Assembly (NCBI GenBank): GCA_965153455.1
Contig: OZ234495.1
Coordinates: 19,526,875-19,590,874 of the forward strand
Reading direction: 5' to 3'
DNA: 64,000 nt
DNA from: Sphagnum compactum
Taxonomy: Eukaryota; Bryophyta; Sphagnopsida; Sphagnales
The notes below the pieces were generated by a model. That model made no database searches, was not told the DNA's origin, and saw only the letters and a list, made by a program, of their open reading frames with translations. Positions within the stretch are counted from its first letter, which is position 1. Each line of letters starts with the position of its first letter. Below, piece by piece: positions 12,884-25,949 of this stretch. The translations under genes were made by a program, and so were the position numbers.

Positions 12884-13640
12884 TGCAGCAGAGGAGGTGG
12901 CTGTTTTCAGTTGCGGAACAGATTCCTCCGTTGCACAAGGACCCTTCTTTCTCTTTTAGACCTTCTTCTTCTTCTTCTTCTCCTTCTTCTGCTCCACTGT
13001 GCAGCGGCGGCGGCGCGATGGAGTTGCTGAGTAGCAATTTGTGATCGAAATTGCAAATGGGGTTGTGTCGGATGGTGGTCTTCTTGTCGTCGTCAATGCA
13101 AGAAACAAACAGTAACTCGACGACAATGTAGTTAAGTGATGGAGATGGGGGAGAGAGCCGTTTGTTTGTTTGTTTGCATAACGGAGTTGTACCTTTGAAA
13201 ATTCGAAAACCAATTCGTTGTCAGACAGAGAGGCAGAGAGCAACTTCTGAGAGTTGGGTTTGTGCAATCCTCTTTCTGGATCCCCACTCAAGATCACCAA
13301 ACAAAACCAGAAACAAAGAGCACAAGTCCTCCTGCTCCTCCTCCTCTTCCTCCTTCTCAGATTACCCACCAAAGCTTTTTTCCTTCTGAGAGCTGGCTCA
13401 TCAGATACACACACACACAAACCAAGTCTTTCAAACACACAGAAAAACCAAGCTAGGTATTTCTTTCTTTCTGTGAGCTCATCAGCTCTCAACAAAACAA
13501 AACTCCTCCAAAAACACACACACACAAAACAAAGCTCATCATCAGACAAAACTAGTCTCCAAAACACACACACACACACACAGAAAAGAAAACCAAAACT
13601 ACGTTTCTGGGAGCTTGTCACTATCACTCAACCAAACACA
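12884..13640. promoter_or_regulatory. 5' leader and promoter region of the reticulon gene, microsatellite-rich
   Basis: Upstream of the reticulon start on the complement. It contains a CTT-type run (about 12960-12990), a mixed CTC/CTT stretch (about 13329-13360) and three CA runs at about 13409-13420, 13518-13527 and 13565-13581. The CA runs sit within degenerate repeats of about 80 bp that share 'agctcatcag'. Long apparent open frames here are low-complexity and have no family similarity, so I treat the region as untranslated leader plus promoter. The transcription start could not be placed. Confidence 0.5.
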
Positions 13641-14926
13641 AGAGTCTTTCCACTTCAAATCAGAAATTGCAAAGCTCTGTCATATTTGTTGCAAACATCT
13701 GCCACCAACCCAATGCACCCAAAAAAAGGCAATGCATGCTGAACACATTTTTCTCCTCCTCAGTCATGATCTGCAAAACCTAGCATTTGTTTTTTCTCAT
13801 CACCCTAACAACCTCATCAAGCTCACTAATTTGTCTCTGGAGGAAGAATGCCTTTACTCACTCAAGTCTCTCACATACAAGTTTCAAACTGGAAAGCAAC
13901 AATAGCCAAAAATAAATAAATCTGCATCTATATTTGTATCTATATATCATAGTCAGATTCTTCAACTCCAAACTTCAGCAGAAACCAACAAAAGCTGCAT
14001 TGAATTGAATATTAGGTAGCCTACCTACACAAAAATATATAGAAACTTCTTGCTCTGACACAAAATGCAAAATTTCAAAACCCACTAAGTAGGAGAAGGC
14101 TAGATAGACTACTGAGAGCTTTATTACTTCTGTGCACTCAGGACTCAGGAGCAGCAGCTGTAACTTATTCTTTCTTCTTCTTTTTCAAATTTAACAAAAA
14201 CTGTGTTGAACTCAAAAACTCATGGAGTAGTAAAAATGAGGAAAAAGATGACCAAACATGAAATTTGCAAATCATCAAGAGACATGTGTTATGTATTTAA
14301 GTAAGTAGTAGGTACGTTCCGCTGGTCAGGAGATCCCAGTACAGCCTGGCTGGTGGTACCTTCCTCCGGAGAAGATCCAGTTTGCTGAAAACAAGTTTCT
14401 TCAGGCAGGTAAGGGAGCTGAAAATACAAAGGAAACAATCCAGGCAGTGTGCTTTACGCTATGTAAGAAGAACCTCTGTGGGTTTTTTTTTTGGCTCACT
14501 GATTTTCAAAAACTGTGTACTTTTTACAGAGTTTGAATTCAAGTGGTTTGTACAACTAATTTTGGTACTTAATTACTGGACTAGTAATAACTTATTACTA
14601 AATCCTGATGCATTTCCATCCCCCCTCTCTAACTTCTCCCACTCCTCCCTCTTTCACCAGTGGCATACTAAGTAAGTGTTTCTCTGCACCAGCAAGTGAA
14701 GTTGTGTTATGTTGCTATCATGAAGCTCAATTGATTTCCAGCAAATCATGAAGCAATCCAGCAACTACTCCAATCCAACTGTTTACTATTATGCTACACA
14801 TTTTTCTTGTTTGGGGTTAGATATTTGTGTGAGTTGTGCCTCTAGGCAATTGGTTTCACAACAGGTATTCTCCTATGCCTGCCCTTAAGTGTGTCGTGGG
14901 TAGGCTTTACATGTTGGTGAGAGATC

Positions 14927-15110
14927 ATCTTGTAATTGGGTTTTGTGGGTATTCTGGGATGCCCCAAGGTTATCTTGTAATTGGGTGTTGTGGGTATTCT
15001 AGGATGCCCCTAGGATGTGTGTCGTCATGGATGGGTGGGTTAGATGTTCATGAGTGGGTTAGATGAGTTCATCTTGTAAGTTGGGTGTAAGTGGGTATTC
15101 TCAGATTGCC
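14927..15110 (+). repeat. short degenerate tandem repeat with 'atcttgtaa' units
   Basis: Units begin with atcttgtaa at 14927, 14972 and 15071. They continue with 'ttggg..ttgtgggtattct' and 'gatgcccc'. The first two are 45 bp apart and the third is separated by an extra partial unit. A weaker copy lies near 14845-14890. Confidence 0.7.
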
Positions 15111-15714
15111 CTTAGGTGTGACATGCCAATTAGACATTTCATCTTTTTGAATGCTGGATGAAGAAATTGGATTCCCATACATGGGATCAATATATATATA
15201 TATATTTATTTATTTGAAAAAAACACCAAACAAAATTTCTTAAAACAAGTTGGAGGGGGTTAGAAATTTTTTTGGGTCATATAACATGGTCAATTTCTGG
15301 TGGACAAAATGTGACAAAAAATGGGTGCCCAAAACATATTACTGTGATACAAGAAAGCATCTTTGCAGCTTCTGGTATGCAAGGGAAAGCATTACAGAAC
15401 TGTGGTTCTTATAGTTTCTTACAGCATAGCTCAGCAGAGAGAGACTTCATGGTGGCAGATATGTTCAGAGACTGATGATATATCAGACCCTGGCTTTTAC
15501 TGCAAGACAAATGTGAAGTACCCTACCCCTTCTTACAACATAGATAGAGAGCTTGAGAGGCAAAGTGTGTGAGATGCAAATCCCAGCACATGTTATCACA
15601 GATCTTCACAATATTGTAGGTGGGTAGTAAGTACATCACTGGAGCACCAGATATGTCAATGTGGGACAATGGGATACAACCTAGCTGCTGGTATCATATG
15701 TGTTGTACCCAAAA

Positions 15715-15738
15715 CCCAAAACCCTAACCCTAACCCAT
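15715..15738 (+). repeat. interstitial telomere-like repeat (CCCTAA)
   Basis: The run contains aaaccctaaccctaaccc, preceded by two degenerate 'cccaaaa' units. This is the complement of a TTAGGG/TTTAGGG-type telomere repeat and lies far from any evident chromosome end. Confidence 0.75.
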
Positions 15739-16407
15739 GTTGTGAGGGTATTTGGTTTGCAAGGTTATATCTGGGAGTTCAGGTGACCCGGATCTGAGTT
15801 GACACTCTTTGATTGGAATTGGCACAAGAATTGGATTGTGGAATTATTTATTTATTTATTTATATATATTTTTGGCTAGACCGAGAACCAAAAATTGGTA
15901 TAGTAGAAAAAAAAACATTCTTGAACATAGGATCAAGATTTTTAAATATTTAGAAATTTTGAATTAAAAAAAAAAAACTTCTTGATTAAGTAGGATGAAC
16001 TTTAGAGTTAAAATATTGATTTTAATTAGTTGTTGAACTTATTTACAGATATAGACTCATGTTTTAATTTTTAGTTAAATTTTTTTGTCTTCAAAGTAAA
16101 TTTCACAATGTTGAAACCATGATAAAAATTCTCTTAAATTTTTTCTTTTAAAAAAATCTTGCTAAAATCTTGGATTTAAATCTTGCTAAAATCACACACC
16201 GCTACTAAAATCTTGCTAGTCCGTTACTTATGGACTTGTGTAACCAATGAGACGATGCTGGTTACCGGACATAACCATTCCTCAGGACAATTGAGTACCC
16301 TCTTTTCATCCACACAAAGACCCAGTCATGAAATGTTCATCCAAGCAATGAAGGGTTACAGAATCATTGAGTCAATGAGAGCCTAGGGTGGTGGATTACA
16401 TACTTGT

Positions 16408-16583
16408 GCTAATTAGTCCTAATCCTTAAACCCTAAACCCTAAAGGATAGGTTACTAGAGCTGAAATCCAATGTCCAACTCAGTTGGGTTTTCATGAAAA
16501 GTAACAATTATCATAGCTTCTGATGGATGGTGTGCTGCTTGCTGGTATTAGGGTTTAGGGTTTAGGGTTTAGGATTAATTAGC
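16408..16583. repeat. palindromic element with telomere-repeat arms
   Basis: The left arm (16408-16444) reads from gctaattagtcctaatcc into aaaccctaaaccctaaa. The right arm (16548-16583) reads ttagggtttagggtttaggg into tttaggattaattagc. The arms are inverted copies, about 36 bases each with small indels, around a 103-base spacer. The arms therefore combine TTTAGGG telomere-type repeats in opposite orientation with a shared non-telomeric tip (gctaatta). Confidence 0.8.
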
Positions 16584-16744
16584 ATTTGGTTTACTCTGGC
16601 CAAATTTGAGGACATGTTAAATGCCACATTGTCTCCAGTACAAAGGGCTTTTCATGGATTTAAAAAAAATGGCCCAAATTCATAAGATTTTGAAGATTTT
16701 TTTTAAATTTTCAAATCACCAGATTTTAAAGATAAGTTCCCGTA

Positions 16745-16784
16745 AGTAGGTAGGTAGGTAGGTAGGTAAGTAGGTAGGTAGGTA
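16745..16784 (+). repeat. AGGT tetranucleotide microsatellite
   Basis: An almost uninterrupted run of (agt)aggt units. Looser copies of the same word continue at about 17155-17250. A similar degenerate TAGG/AGGT-rich stretch appears at about 52650-53040. Confidence 0.9.
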
Positions 16785-18690
16785 GCCAAGAATATGGAAA
16801 GGATTTTTTTTAAAAAAAACACTTCAGTTCTGGTATGTAGCCAAAATTTGGCTACATTTCTTTCTGGATGATCGACACTACGTCATCCAGAATGTTTGAT
16901 CTGGTTAGTGGACATAAACCATCCATCCCTCGTGAGAATCCAAATGCCCTCTTTTCATCCACATAAAGAGAAAGAGTTATGAAAATTTTCATTCAAGCAA
17001 TGAAGGGTTGCAAAAATCATTGGACCAATGAGAGCTTAGTAGGGTGGTAAGTTGTAACCCTGTGCTAACTAGTAAGTCACTAATGAAATGGAGGTTGAAG
17101 GCTTTGAGTTACCATCCATTGAAAACCCTATCTTGTAACCCTCCCACAACCTAGGTAACTACTAGGTATGTAAGTGGATAAGTAGGTAGGGAAGTGGTTC
17201 GTTAGTAGGTAGGTAAGTTAGGTACGGCACTTGGTGACTACAAGGTAGGTAGATAAATGTTGATGGTTAGTACAAAGCATATAGCTAACCATGGTGGGTG
17301 GTTAGCTAAGGGACAATAATAAATCTCAATGTGGTTCAAACTATTGATGACCAAATGTATAGTCATGGGTTACATTACATCTATTTTCACCTATTTAAGG
17401 AACTAGATCATGGAAGCGAATAAAGTTCAACATTGAAAAAATTAAAAATCGTAATCACTTTCTTAAATATTAATTAGAAGAGAAAAAGGGCATTGATAGA
17501 TAAAATTACATGAAATATTAAATGAAATAGTTTTTATATTTTTAATAAATAATTTAATAATATTTAAAATTTTAATCTATGTAAAGTGTGAATGGATGTC
17601 ATCAATGACAAAGACACAATGTCCCAATATTTCAAAGGAGTCAAACTATTAGATAATGTTTTCAATTGGGGCACTCTATAACAATCTTTTATCGCCTTTG
17701 GGTGAAAAAATGATAAAGTAGACACAAAAAGTGAGTGTTACAATGAAAAAATTGGGTTTTTTTTAATAAAACATATAACTTGGATAGATAACTTCTCTAA
17801 AATAAAAACTATCATTTGTAATCAATTTTTGCATTTGCAACTCCTTTTCAGTTGCAAACAAATTTTTTTTTCTAATGTTTTATGAAAATAATATATATTT
17901 TTTGGGGTAATTTTTTAAAAAAATTGTTAGCATTTATTTTCAAAGTTGAATCAATATAATTATGTATTTTAGACCTTTGCTTTTGTGAATTATTGAAAAG
18001 TAGATTGAAAAATAATTGAAAGCACTTGAAATTCTTTTGCAAGTATTATTATTATTTTTTAGGCACCTCAATATTAATGTGTTAGACATTTTAATACAAT
18101 TTTTTTTTGTTCATGAATTTTTTTTTCATTATTAAAATTATCCCCAACCTATGAAAAGTGACATTATTTTTGGGGATTTTTTTGAGTTTTTTTTTCAAAT
18201 TGAAATGATATGACAAAAGTTATTTTGAACATTTACGAGGAGGGTAAAGGTGCCAATGACATAGACTAGATGTCTTGATCATTTTAAGACGTTAAAAAAA
18301 GGGTTAAAATTATGAAAAACTATTTTTATTTTAACAAGGTAATTATTCAACATTTTTTTTCTAAATTTAATTATTTGACATAAATAATATTTGATAAGAC
18401 ACAATTTGCCTCTTCAAATCATGTTTCCAAAGGATAGAACCGAAGGCAACTGTGTTAACAACCATGGTTAGTTAGAGAATTGAAACCTAACAGAAAATTG
18501 TTTCCTGACCACTTACCATCCATCCATGATGCGCTGGGTGAGTGCTGGTTCATTCTGGCTGTAAAATGGAAGAGTGCAAACATATTAGGTCAATTCTGTT
18601 AAGTTATGTAACAGAATAGAATTCTGTTAAGTTTTTTCCGGTTAAGTTGAATGAGTGCAAACTGCAAATACGTGTTCTGTTATGTTAACT

Positions 18691-18697
18691 TATATAA
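18691..18697 (+). promoter_or_regulatory. possible TATA box of the membrane-protein gene
   Basis: TATATAA lies about 136 bases upstream of the start codon at 18833. This would leave a leader of roughly 100 bases. It is a consensus match in AT-rich DNA and has no other support. Confidence 0.3.
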
Positions 18698-18832
18698 CTT
18701 AACCCCCTCCCTCATTGACGCCTTTCCTTTGTCGCTTGTTCTTTTTTCCTTTTCGGTTTTCTCTTGCGAGCGAGTTGCTTTGCTTCTCGGTGCGGGGATT
18801 CCTTGGCGGCGTAGATCCAGCAGCCGTCTGCG

Positions 18833-20026
18833 ATGGATCGGCACCACGAAGTCAGGAAGCCGGGATTTGGGATGGTGGAGTGTGTGGAAGTGGTAGAATC
18901 TGGATCGGATGGTAGAGGCGATGTGGAGGAGGAAGAGGAAAAGGAGAAGGTGGAGATGGAGGAGGAGCGAGATTCGGTATCCGCAAGCTATTTGGACGAT
19001 GCGAGGTATTATCCTCGACGGCAAGAAAGAGAGTGCAATAGATGGTCTGGATACTCGGAAACTCTACCTTCTTTGCAATTGTTGGACGTTCTACAGGAAT
19101 CTACTACGTTGCTTAGAAAACACAATGGCTTGTTAGGAGCTCTGGCCGTTGTGGTATCCGTTCCGCTTTCCGCGATCGTGCTCTCTCACGTGCTCTTAGG
19201 GTTTCCGTTCATTCAATGGCTGGTGCGGGAAGTGGAGGCGATGGCGCAGAAGAACTTTCACAATTTCGGCAACCGAATTGTGTTTCGGAGAATAGCGGAG
19301 ATTCTAATCTCCAACATCGTCAACATTCCGTTCACGGCGATCTTCTCGCCGCTCTTGAAGGCGGGCGTGGCGTACATCGTTGCTTGCACTTATGGCGGTA
19401 AGAAGCCGACTGCAACGGAGATTTGGGAGATGCTGCAAAAGTTTTGGCTTCGTCTCATGCAGACATTCGCCTGGTCTTGCTCTATTTTTCTCCTCTTAGC
19501 TTTCGTCTTTGCTGCTATCCTGATGTATGCATCCAGCGCTGGAAATACCTCCAGCTTCGTCGTCACTGTGGGGATTGCGGCTGCCGTCATCGCGGCTATT
19601 ACCTTGTGCATCGGCTTTGCATTCGTGAGCGTGTTGTCCAGCCTCGCGTATGTGGTGACAGTGCTGGAGGGGCTCCATGGCGCTGAGGCTCTCATCAAGA
19701 GCTTGTATTACCTCACTGGTAAAATGCACGTTGCGTTGTTGCTGTTTTTGGTCACCAACGTCAATGGAACTCTGCTGGATATTCTGTTTGAGTTTCACAT
19801 CATTGCAAGCACTGATCCATCCACTGAGAATCTCCTCTCCAAATTGTGGGAAGCTCCACTACTTGTGTTCATGCATTCCTTTGTTTACCTATTTGATGCA
19901 ATCATGATGAGTGTGTTCTATTACATCTGCAAATCTGAGGACTCTGAGAACCTTGAGAGTCATCATCTTGCTGCTGAAGAAGATGGCATCACTGAACTAG
20001 ATTCTTTGGTAACCACTCCCATTTAG
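18833..20026 (+). CDS. multi-pass membrane protein of a plant family of unknown function
   Basis: An intronless frame of 397 residues in clearly more GC-rich DNA than its flanks, ending in TAG. The N-terminus is polar with an acidic run near residues 32-46 (EEEEEKEK...). From about residue 98 onward there are roughly six hydrophobic segments, for example GLLGALAVVVSVPLSAIVL and VTVGIAAAVIAAITLCIGF. A conserved-looking loop reads 'AYVVTVLEGLHGAEALIKS' followed by 'YLTGK'. This layout and the loop recall the plant membrane family that includes At4g19950 and At5g44860, whose function is not known to me. The assignment is by memory of the family and is tentative. That it is a real gene is well supported by length, composition and the absence of stops. 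Confidence 0.75.
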   Translation: MDRHHEVRKPGFGMVECVEVVESGSDGRGDVEEEEEKEKVEMEEERDSVSASYLDDARYYPRRQERECNRWSGYSETLPSLQLLDVLQESTTLLRKHNGLLGALAVVVSVPLSAIVLSHVLLGFPFIQWLVREVEAMAQKNFHNFGNRIVFRRIAEILISNIVNIPFTAIFSPLLKAGVAYIVACTYGGKKPTATEIWEMLQKFWLRLMQTFAWSCSIFLLLAFVFAAILMYASSAGNTSSFVVTVGIAAAVIAAITLCIGFAFVSVLSSLAYVVTVLEGLHGAEALIKSLYYLTGKMHVALLLFLVTNVNGTLLDILFEFHIIASTDPSTENLLSKLWEAPLLVFMHSFVYLFDAIMMSVFYYICKSEDSENLESHHLAAEEDGITELDSLVTTPI

Positions 20027-23000
20027 GGTTAGGGTTGGCAACTGATCTCCCTACTTATTTAGGTTTTTCAACCCAATCTCCTTGTAAAGTGTTAAACATA
20101 ATTCTTTGGAGACCAATTTTATCCAGGAAGGAGGGGTAAATTGGATCCCATGTCAAACAATAAAAGATTATCAGCTGATGTTTTATCAGCTGGGTGAACC
20201 ATGGGAACTATTTTTTTGTTTTTTTCTCATGGCAACTTGGATGATGATGATGATGTGGGGATTTTGGAAATCTTTGATCTTCTTGATCTGCATATAGGTT
20301 CATGTCTGAACCTTTTCATAATGGAGCAAATGCTCAAAGGAGGAGGAGGAGGACTAAGTGAATAATGTGGGAGACAGCAGGAGGCTTGGCAAACTTCAGC
20401 TACGTGACTTGTGCATATGAAACGTGATATGAAAGTTGTCACGTGATGATGTGTTGTGAGGAGGTGACAAGGGCCAGGAATTGTAGAAGCCTGCTGTGAT
20501 CCCTTTCCCTCCTCACGTCTGATGTGTTTGTCCACCTTTGCAATTAGGCAGGGGAAAAGGCTGTTTCCTGTGAAGTGCCTTACTGCTATTCTATTGAATT
20601 TTGCAAAGGATCTTCATCTGTGGTATTCATCACTTGCCCATCTGTTCAAGAATGTTGAAATCAGGGTTCCTCTGTTTGGCAGGTCCTGTTGTTCAAGATG
20701 TCAGCAAGCATTATTGCAATGTTGCAGTGTGCATTGTAGAAGATTTGAAGTTGCTGATGAGGGTGCAATGGTGGGTGCCGTAGAGCAGCTGATGAACTTG
20801 GGATAGATCAGACTGTTCTTGCAGGTATATGGTGCCTCCCTTACTCATGCTCCATTTTCAAATCAGATTTTAAGCTCAAGATCTAAGGTTTCTCTGACCT
20901 AGTGAGGCTGATGAGTCCTTCAAGATTTTACAATCACACATGATTGAACTCATGTCATGGCATACCATGCATTGTGTTCTCTTGCAATATGCCTACATTT
21001 GCAAACTTATTGGAACAATGCTTAGCTTCTGTTGCTACATTACCTTGTTTCTTCACTCTTTAGTCAGTCATTTCTTCATTCTCTTGAATTGCATGGAAGC
21101 ACTTTCTCAGGCTCAATGGGATTGACTCCCTGAGAGTGGTTGAGTGATATTTACAGGTGGTTATCTACGCATGTCCCATTGGTGTTCAATGTCCTGACCA
21201 AAATTTACTGTTTTGTTTTGGAGCAGAACTTCTAGAAGAGCTGGAGAGCTTGCTTACCAGAATTGGCTGAGAGAGAGAGCTGACAGACTGCACTAGGTGC
21301 ATAGTTTGGGGTAGTTGAAAGTCAGATCCCATTTTTACAGTTGAGGAAGTATCAGAACTGGCTAATTTTGCTGGACAGGTGATTTTTTGACAGGCCATCT
21401 TATACAGAATCTGATTGAACAGCGGGCAGGCAGATGATATTAAAATCTGCCATTCACATTTGCAAATTTCATGCATAGTAACCGGAGCCCTTAAAAGAAT
21501 GTGGCTTATAGGAGGCAATGGCTGTCCCATAGGGTGGAAGATACTTTGATTCTAGAGTCTGGCATATTTGAGTTGTGTTATTTCTTGCAGCTTGTGATTA
21601 TGATGATGTGTAGGTTGAATGAATCATGAATCACTCATTGAAGTTTGACATTGGCAGGTGTTTTCACACCCAGTCAATGAGACCAGCAGAAGATGCAGAC
21701 ATCACTCTATGTGTTAAAAACTCATATAATCCCAAGTCACCTGGCACCTTCATCACAAGAACGTGAGATATGAGTCAGGTCTTGTTGTTTTCTTAATCCA
21801 AGTTAGCAGCAGTAATATTGCTAGCTGTTCTGGAGCCCACTTGGATATTGTTGGCTAACTACTTGGTTCTTGAGGTTCTAAATGCACATCGATGAGGCAA
21901 ACAAATTTCATTTTGCCTTGTCTGGAAGGTGCCTGCAAGATAGCTACTATGCGACACTGTATATGTAGAGATGATGAAATGAGTTGCTTGGCCTTTTGTT
22001 TCTTTTTCCCTTGCAAAAGCAAGTTGCAATCCTGGACATTGAATATAGCTCACAGGACTGTTACTTCAGATTGTTTAATCGTAGAAATCAGAGAAACTTT
22101 GTAATGATGCCAGGTTTTGGTTTGTGTTCTGAAATGGTATTTGCCTGCAATTTGTCCATATCTATTATTACACTGTGATGTTGTACTTCTTTAAAAGTGA
22201 TTGTACTGTCCTTGTGTGTCACTGCAGGTTGCTGTTGATGTAAAATTTACAGAGTTCATGTAACAACTTTCATATGAAAATTGTGAACCTTTATTGCAAA
22301 GTGACGGTGTTCGCATTTTTGGAGGCAATAATAACAAGCATTGTGTGGAAGTGAAATGCAACAATGGTGGATATTCAGAGCGCCCATGTCAGGCCACGGT
22401 GAAGGAAGAGCTGAAGAAGGTTGCTGTAGTGAATTTGGTGTAGAGGTGGTCCATCATTTCATGAATCTCTCCAATATAGAAATACATAACACACCTGACA
22501 AGGCATAATTTTTCTAGATTATAGGAAGCCATGTCTATAGGTGGTTGGAGTTCCAAACTTGCAGCCATCACAAATCTACAGTGACATGTGCATGTCAATA
22601 TTTTTAGCTTGCATGGGCCCGTGTAAGATTAGCTGATGGAGTAAGTTAGATTGTATAAACCACTCTAGGTGAAGCACATGAAAACAGACCTATTGTTGTA
22701 CATCACTTTCCTCTGAGTAAAGAATGCATTCTTTCTTTGGTCAGTTGTAGAGAAATAGAGAAGCCATTGCTTGTTTTGGCATGACTCGTCTTGATAGGCA
22801 AGGTGTCTAGTGAAGAAGAAGATTGATAAGTGCTCATTCACAAGGCATAGTATTTTAGAGACTATCTGGCCCTATCTTTTCATTAATCATAAGTTTAATT
22901 CCAGAGCTATCAATGCTCTATAAAATGCTGTGTGTTTAGACTCCTTTGCACTTGTGAAATTTGTCTTCTTGCATCTTAATTGCTGTGCTAAAAGAGGAAT

Positions 23001-24930
23001 TTCTTTGTGCCATTCTCCTCTTCATGCGAAATATATTACACTCATGCAAAGGTGATGTGATATTGTTTTGCTTTAGAGCTGGCTACTGGAGTTGGTTGCA
23101 AATGTCACGCCCTACAATTGGCATTGTGATAGTCAATGTACTTGATGCCGCATTCCAATTTGCAGAGCTTCGTTCCATATTCACCTTATGAGGTAAATAC
23201 AAGGCCAAGAAACTGCTTCCCCCAGCCACCATTCTTTTGGTCATTGGCTCTTTCTTGATCATCATTTCACACCATGACTATCAATTTGTTTCATTAATTT
23301 TTCATAATCTCAAGCTGATGTTACAGTCCATATATTCATGTTTCTAGTTTATGTTGCACTTCATGAACCTTAAGTATTTGAAGAGAGCAGCCAGGAGGGT
23401 GAAAGTACAGGGAGGATATCTTACTATATGGGAGACAAAAGTCTCACATAAGTTGTCTGCACATCAAGCTCTAAATCATCAAGCCCTTCAGTGCCAGGTA
23501 GTGACACTTTCAAGACCAGGTCTTCACAAGACATGCTGGAGATGTCCTTCTCACTCTACACTGTCACAAGAGCAATTCAGCGCATTTGCTTAGAAGCAGG
23601 CAAAAATTTGGCTTACTCACAGGTAAGTTATGAAGCATATAAACTTCTTGCCTCTATGGATGTTCTACACTGATAAAAAAAAATTGGGTTGATCCAGGTG
23701 TTTTGACAACAATCTACAAAAATACAAAGAGGAAGATGGAAAAGAATGAAGAAACAAAAACCATTTGCATGTACACATCATTGCATGAGACAGCCTGCTT
23801 GTACACAAACTGATATCTGCACCAACACACATTTGTTGGTGTTGTTCACACATAATTCCTTTACTTCAATGTGGTTTTTTGGTCTTGTTCATGTGCACTA
23901 TTTCTTACTTCAACATGAATAGACTTTGCATCTAGTAGACTATGACTCTGTGATCGACATGAAAAGGAAAAAGGGGTTCAAAGGGGAGAAAGAGTTACTC
24001 TGGTTGGTTGCAACCCCTGTGAAGGTCAGCTTCTTTATCCAAATCTATAACATGCTGCTCTTCTATTTCCTCTTCTTGGCCTGAAATATCAATTGGGTTA
24101 TGCTTACATGCAACACAAACGATACTCATGTACAACTTTCATCAAGATGAAAGGGTGGGGGGCCTTCAAATTCCATATCGGTAAGTAGGCATGGAGTGGA
24201 GTGATTGCTAGTTGCAAGCTTGTCAGCAATTTGAATATGAGCACCCTTGATTGTGAGCACCCTTGAATGTGTAGAGAAGTGACCAGTTTGTGACCAGTTG
24301 GTCTTTGTAGTTGTGTTTTGGGGCACTTCACTTGACTAAGGATCTATAATTCCAACCTAATTAATATATAACACACATGAATGTACTGATGTAGTTCTCT
24401 AACTTGTTGTATATGGAGCCTTTTGACCTTTTCCAAAGGTTTGCTAAGCAGAGTTTGCTCATTAGGTTGGATGAACATCGCACTAGACATTCCCAACAAC
24501 AAGAAGGAAATAACAAGATGTGGAGAGGGCTTGCTTGTGCTAACCCCTGCATTCAATTGTATTGCATTTGTGGCACACAACAGCCAAACTTGTCAGGTCC
24601 ACAGAAGAAATGACAAGAGATTTATGAGTCTGACCTCTGGAGCTACTCAAAGACAGACATAGACAGAGACTTAGAGAGGTTGAGGTGCTCACTAACTTTC
24701 TCTTGGCTTCGGTTCTGTTGAGGCCCAATATGTCCAGGCGTCAGGCTGCTGTACACTCGTTCCTCTGCAAAATCTCTAGAATCCTGTCCATGTCCCACCC
24801 GGTACAATGACACTTAATTAGTGCCTAGTCTCTCAGAATTATGTAGCTTTTGTTTCAAGTGTTGAACTCCTTGAAGGAGGTGGATCTTGGGCAAAATTGA
24901 AATAGACAACTTTTGCTGATTGACTTGATA

Positions 24931-25062
24931 TCTAGAGATTTCAATGCGGTAGGCACTTTAAAGCCTAATAATCAAGGATCCTTGTTTGATTTCCGATGTC
25001 TAGAGATTTCGATGTGGTAGGCACTTTAAAGCCTAATCAAGGATCCTTGTTTGATTTCCACA
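24931..25062 (+). repeat. two-copy tandem duplication, 68-bp period
   Basis: Copies begin with tctagagatttc at 24931 and 24999. Both continue with 'ggtaggcactttaaagcct' and 'tcaaggatccttgtttgatt'. The second copy lacks a few bases (aataatc against aatc). Confidence 0.9.
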
Positions 25063-25949
25063 TGGCACTAGTGTTGGAAAGTTTCCACTGTTGTAAGAGC
25101 AAGAGCATTCTTATATAGTAGGGGTTCAAGGTTTGATTATCTTGTTGCGATAATCAATTATCTGAAATCTCCACGTGATTGCATATGATATGATTGATTA
25201 TTGAATCATCAAGGACTCAAAGGTCTCCCTTTGCATATTGTCTCCCCCCCAAGTAACAATTGTAATTTTCAAGTAAATGATATTGAGATAAGTGGAAAAG
25301 CCATTGTGGGAGTGTACAAAGGATTCATCCTCAATGGTCACATAATCAGCACTGTAAATCATTGATTATGTGAACAAGATAATCAAACCTTGTTGAACCC
25401 ACTTATTATCATCTGTAAATTTGGTGGATATTTCTGATTAGCGAAACCTACATTCTGGGGGTGGGTGGAGTTGGAAATACCTCATTAGAAGAATTAGAGA
25501 CAGAAGGGTTCAAAAGAGATTCCAGAGCCTTCAATTCCTGCCATGGCATCATCTTCCTAAATGTTAGATACAAGGATCCCTACTGGTCTTGTTTTTGTGT
25601 CTCTCCAGCAACCAAATGCAGGAATAAAGCTATACCTAATGAGTTGTTATTCTCCACTGTGAAGGACTTGGGAGGTGGTGAGGAGATGACAGTTACTACT
25701 GCAATACAGTTTGAATGAATCATGTATGCACATTGCATTAGGACTCAGGACCTAGCTACTTGCAGGGATGGATGGATGGGATGCAAGAAGAGAATCAACA
25801 TTCCATTTCAGGCCTAAGAAGTGGAGGTGGTTGTGGTACTTCTAATTGAGTAGGGGTACAAGAGATGATGATACAAGAGAGGAAATTTCTGAGGATCGAG
25901 GAGTAGGATTTGTGAAACATATATTTGCAAACCCCACTACTGGGCCTAG

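Larger units (their letters stand above)
16235..17080 (+). repeat. diverged direct duplication of a segment of about 190 bp
   Basis: Segment 16235-16425 and segment 16880-17080 match imperfectly in the same orientation. Shared words include 'ccctcttttcatccaca', 'caagcaatgaagggtt', 'atcattg...caatgagagc', and 'gtgctaa.tagt'. The separation is about 645 bp. The space between includes the telomere-repeat palindrome and the AGGT run. Confidence 0.65.
13641..18690. other. intergenic region between the reticulon and membrane-protein genes
   Basis: I see no gene. The first kilobase is of intermediate composition. From about 15.8 kb it is strongly AT-rich. It holds the repeats listed separately: the units at 14927-15110, telomere-like words at 15715-15738, the 16235-17080 duplication with the telomere-repeat palindrome inside, and the AGGT run at 16745-16784. 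17.4-18.4 kb is nearly pure AT with many homopolymer runs. Confidence 0.6.

Noticed and set aside
12956-13627. Open frame of 223 codons on the complement, upstream of the reticulon
   Set aside because: Composition follows CT, CA and CTT microsatellites, and the frame ends before the reticulon start. It is best explained as leader or promoter sequence.
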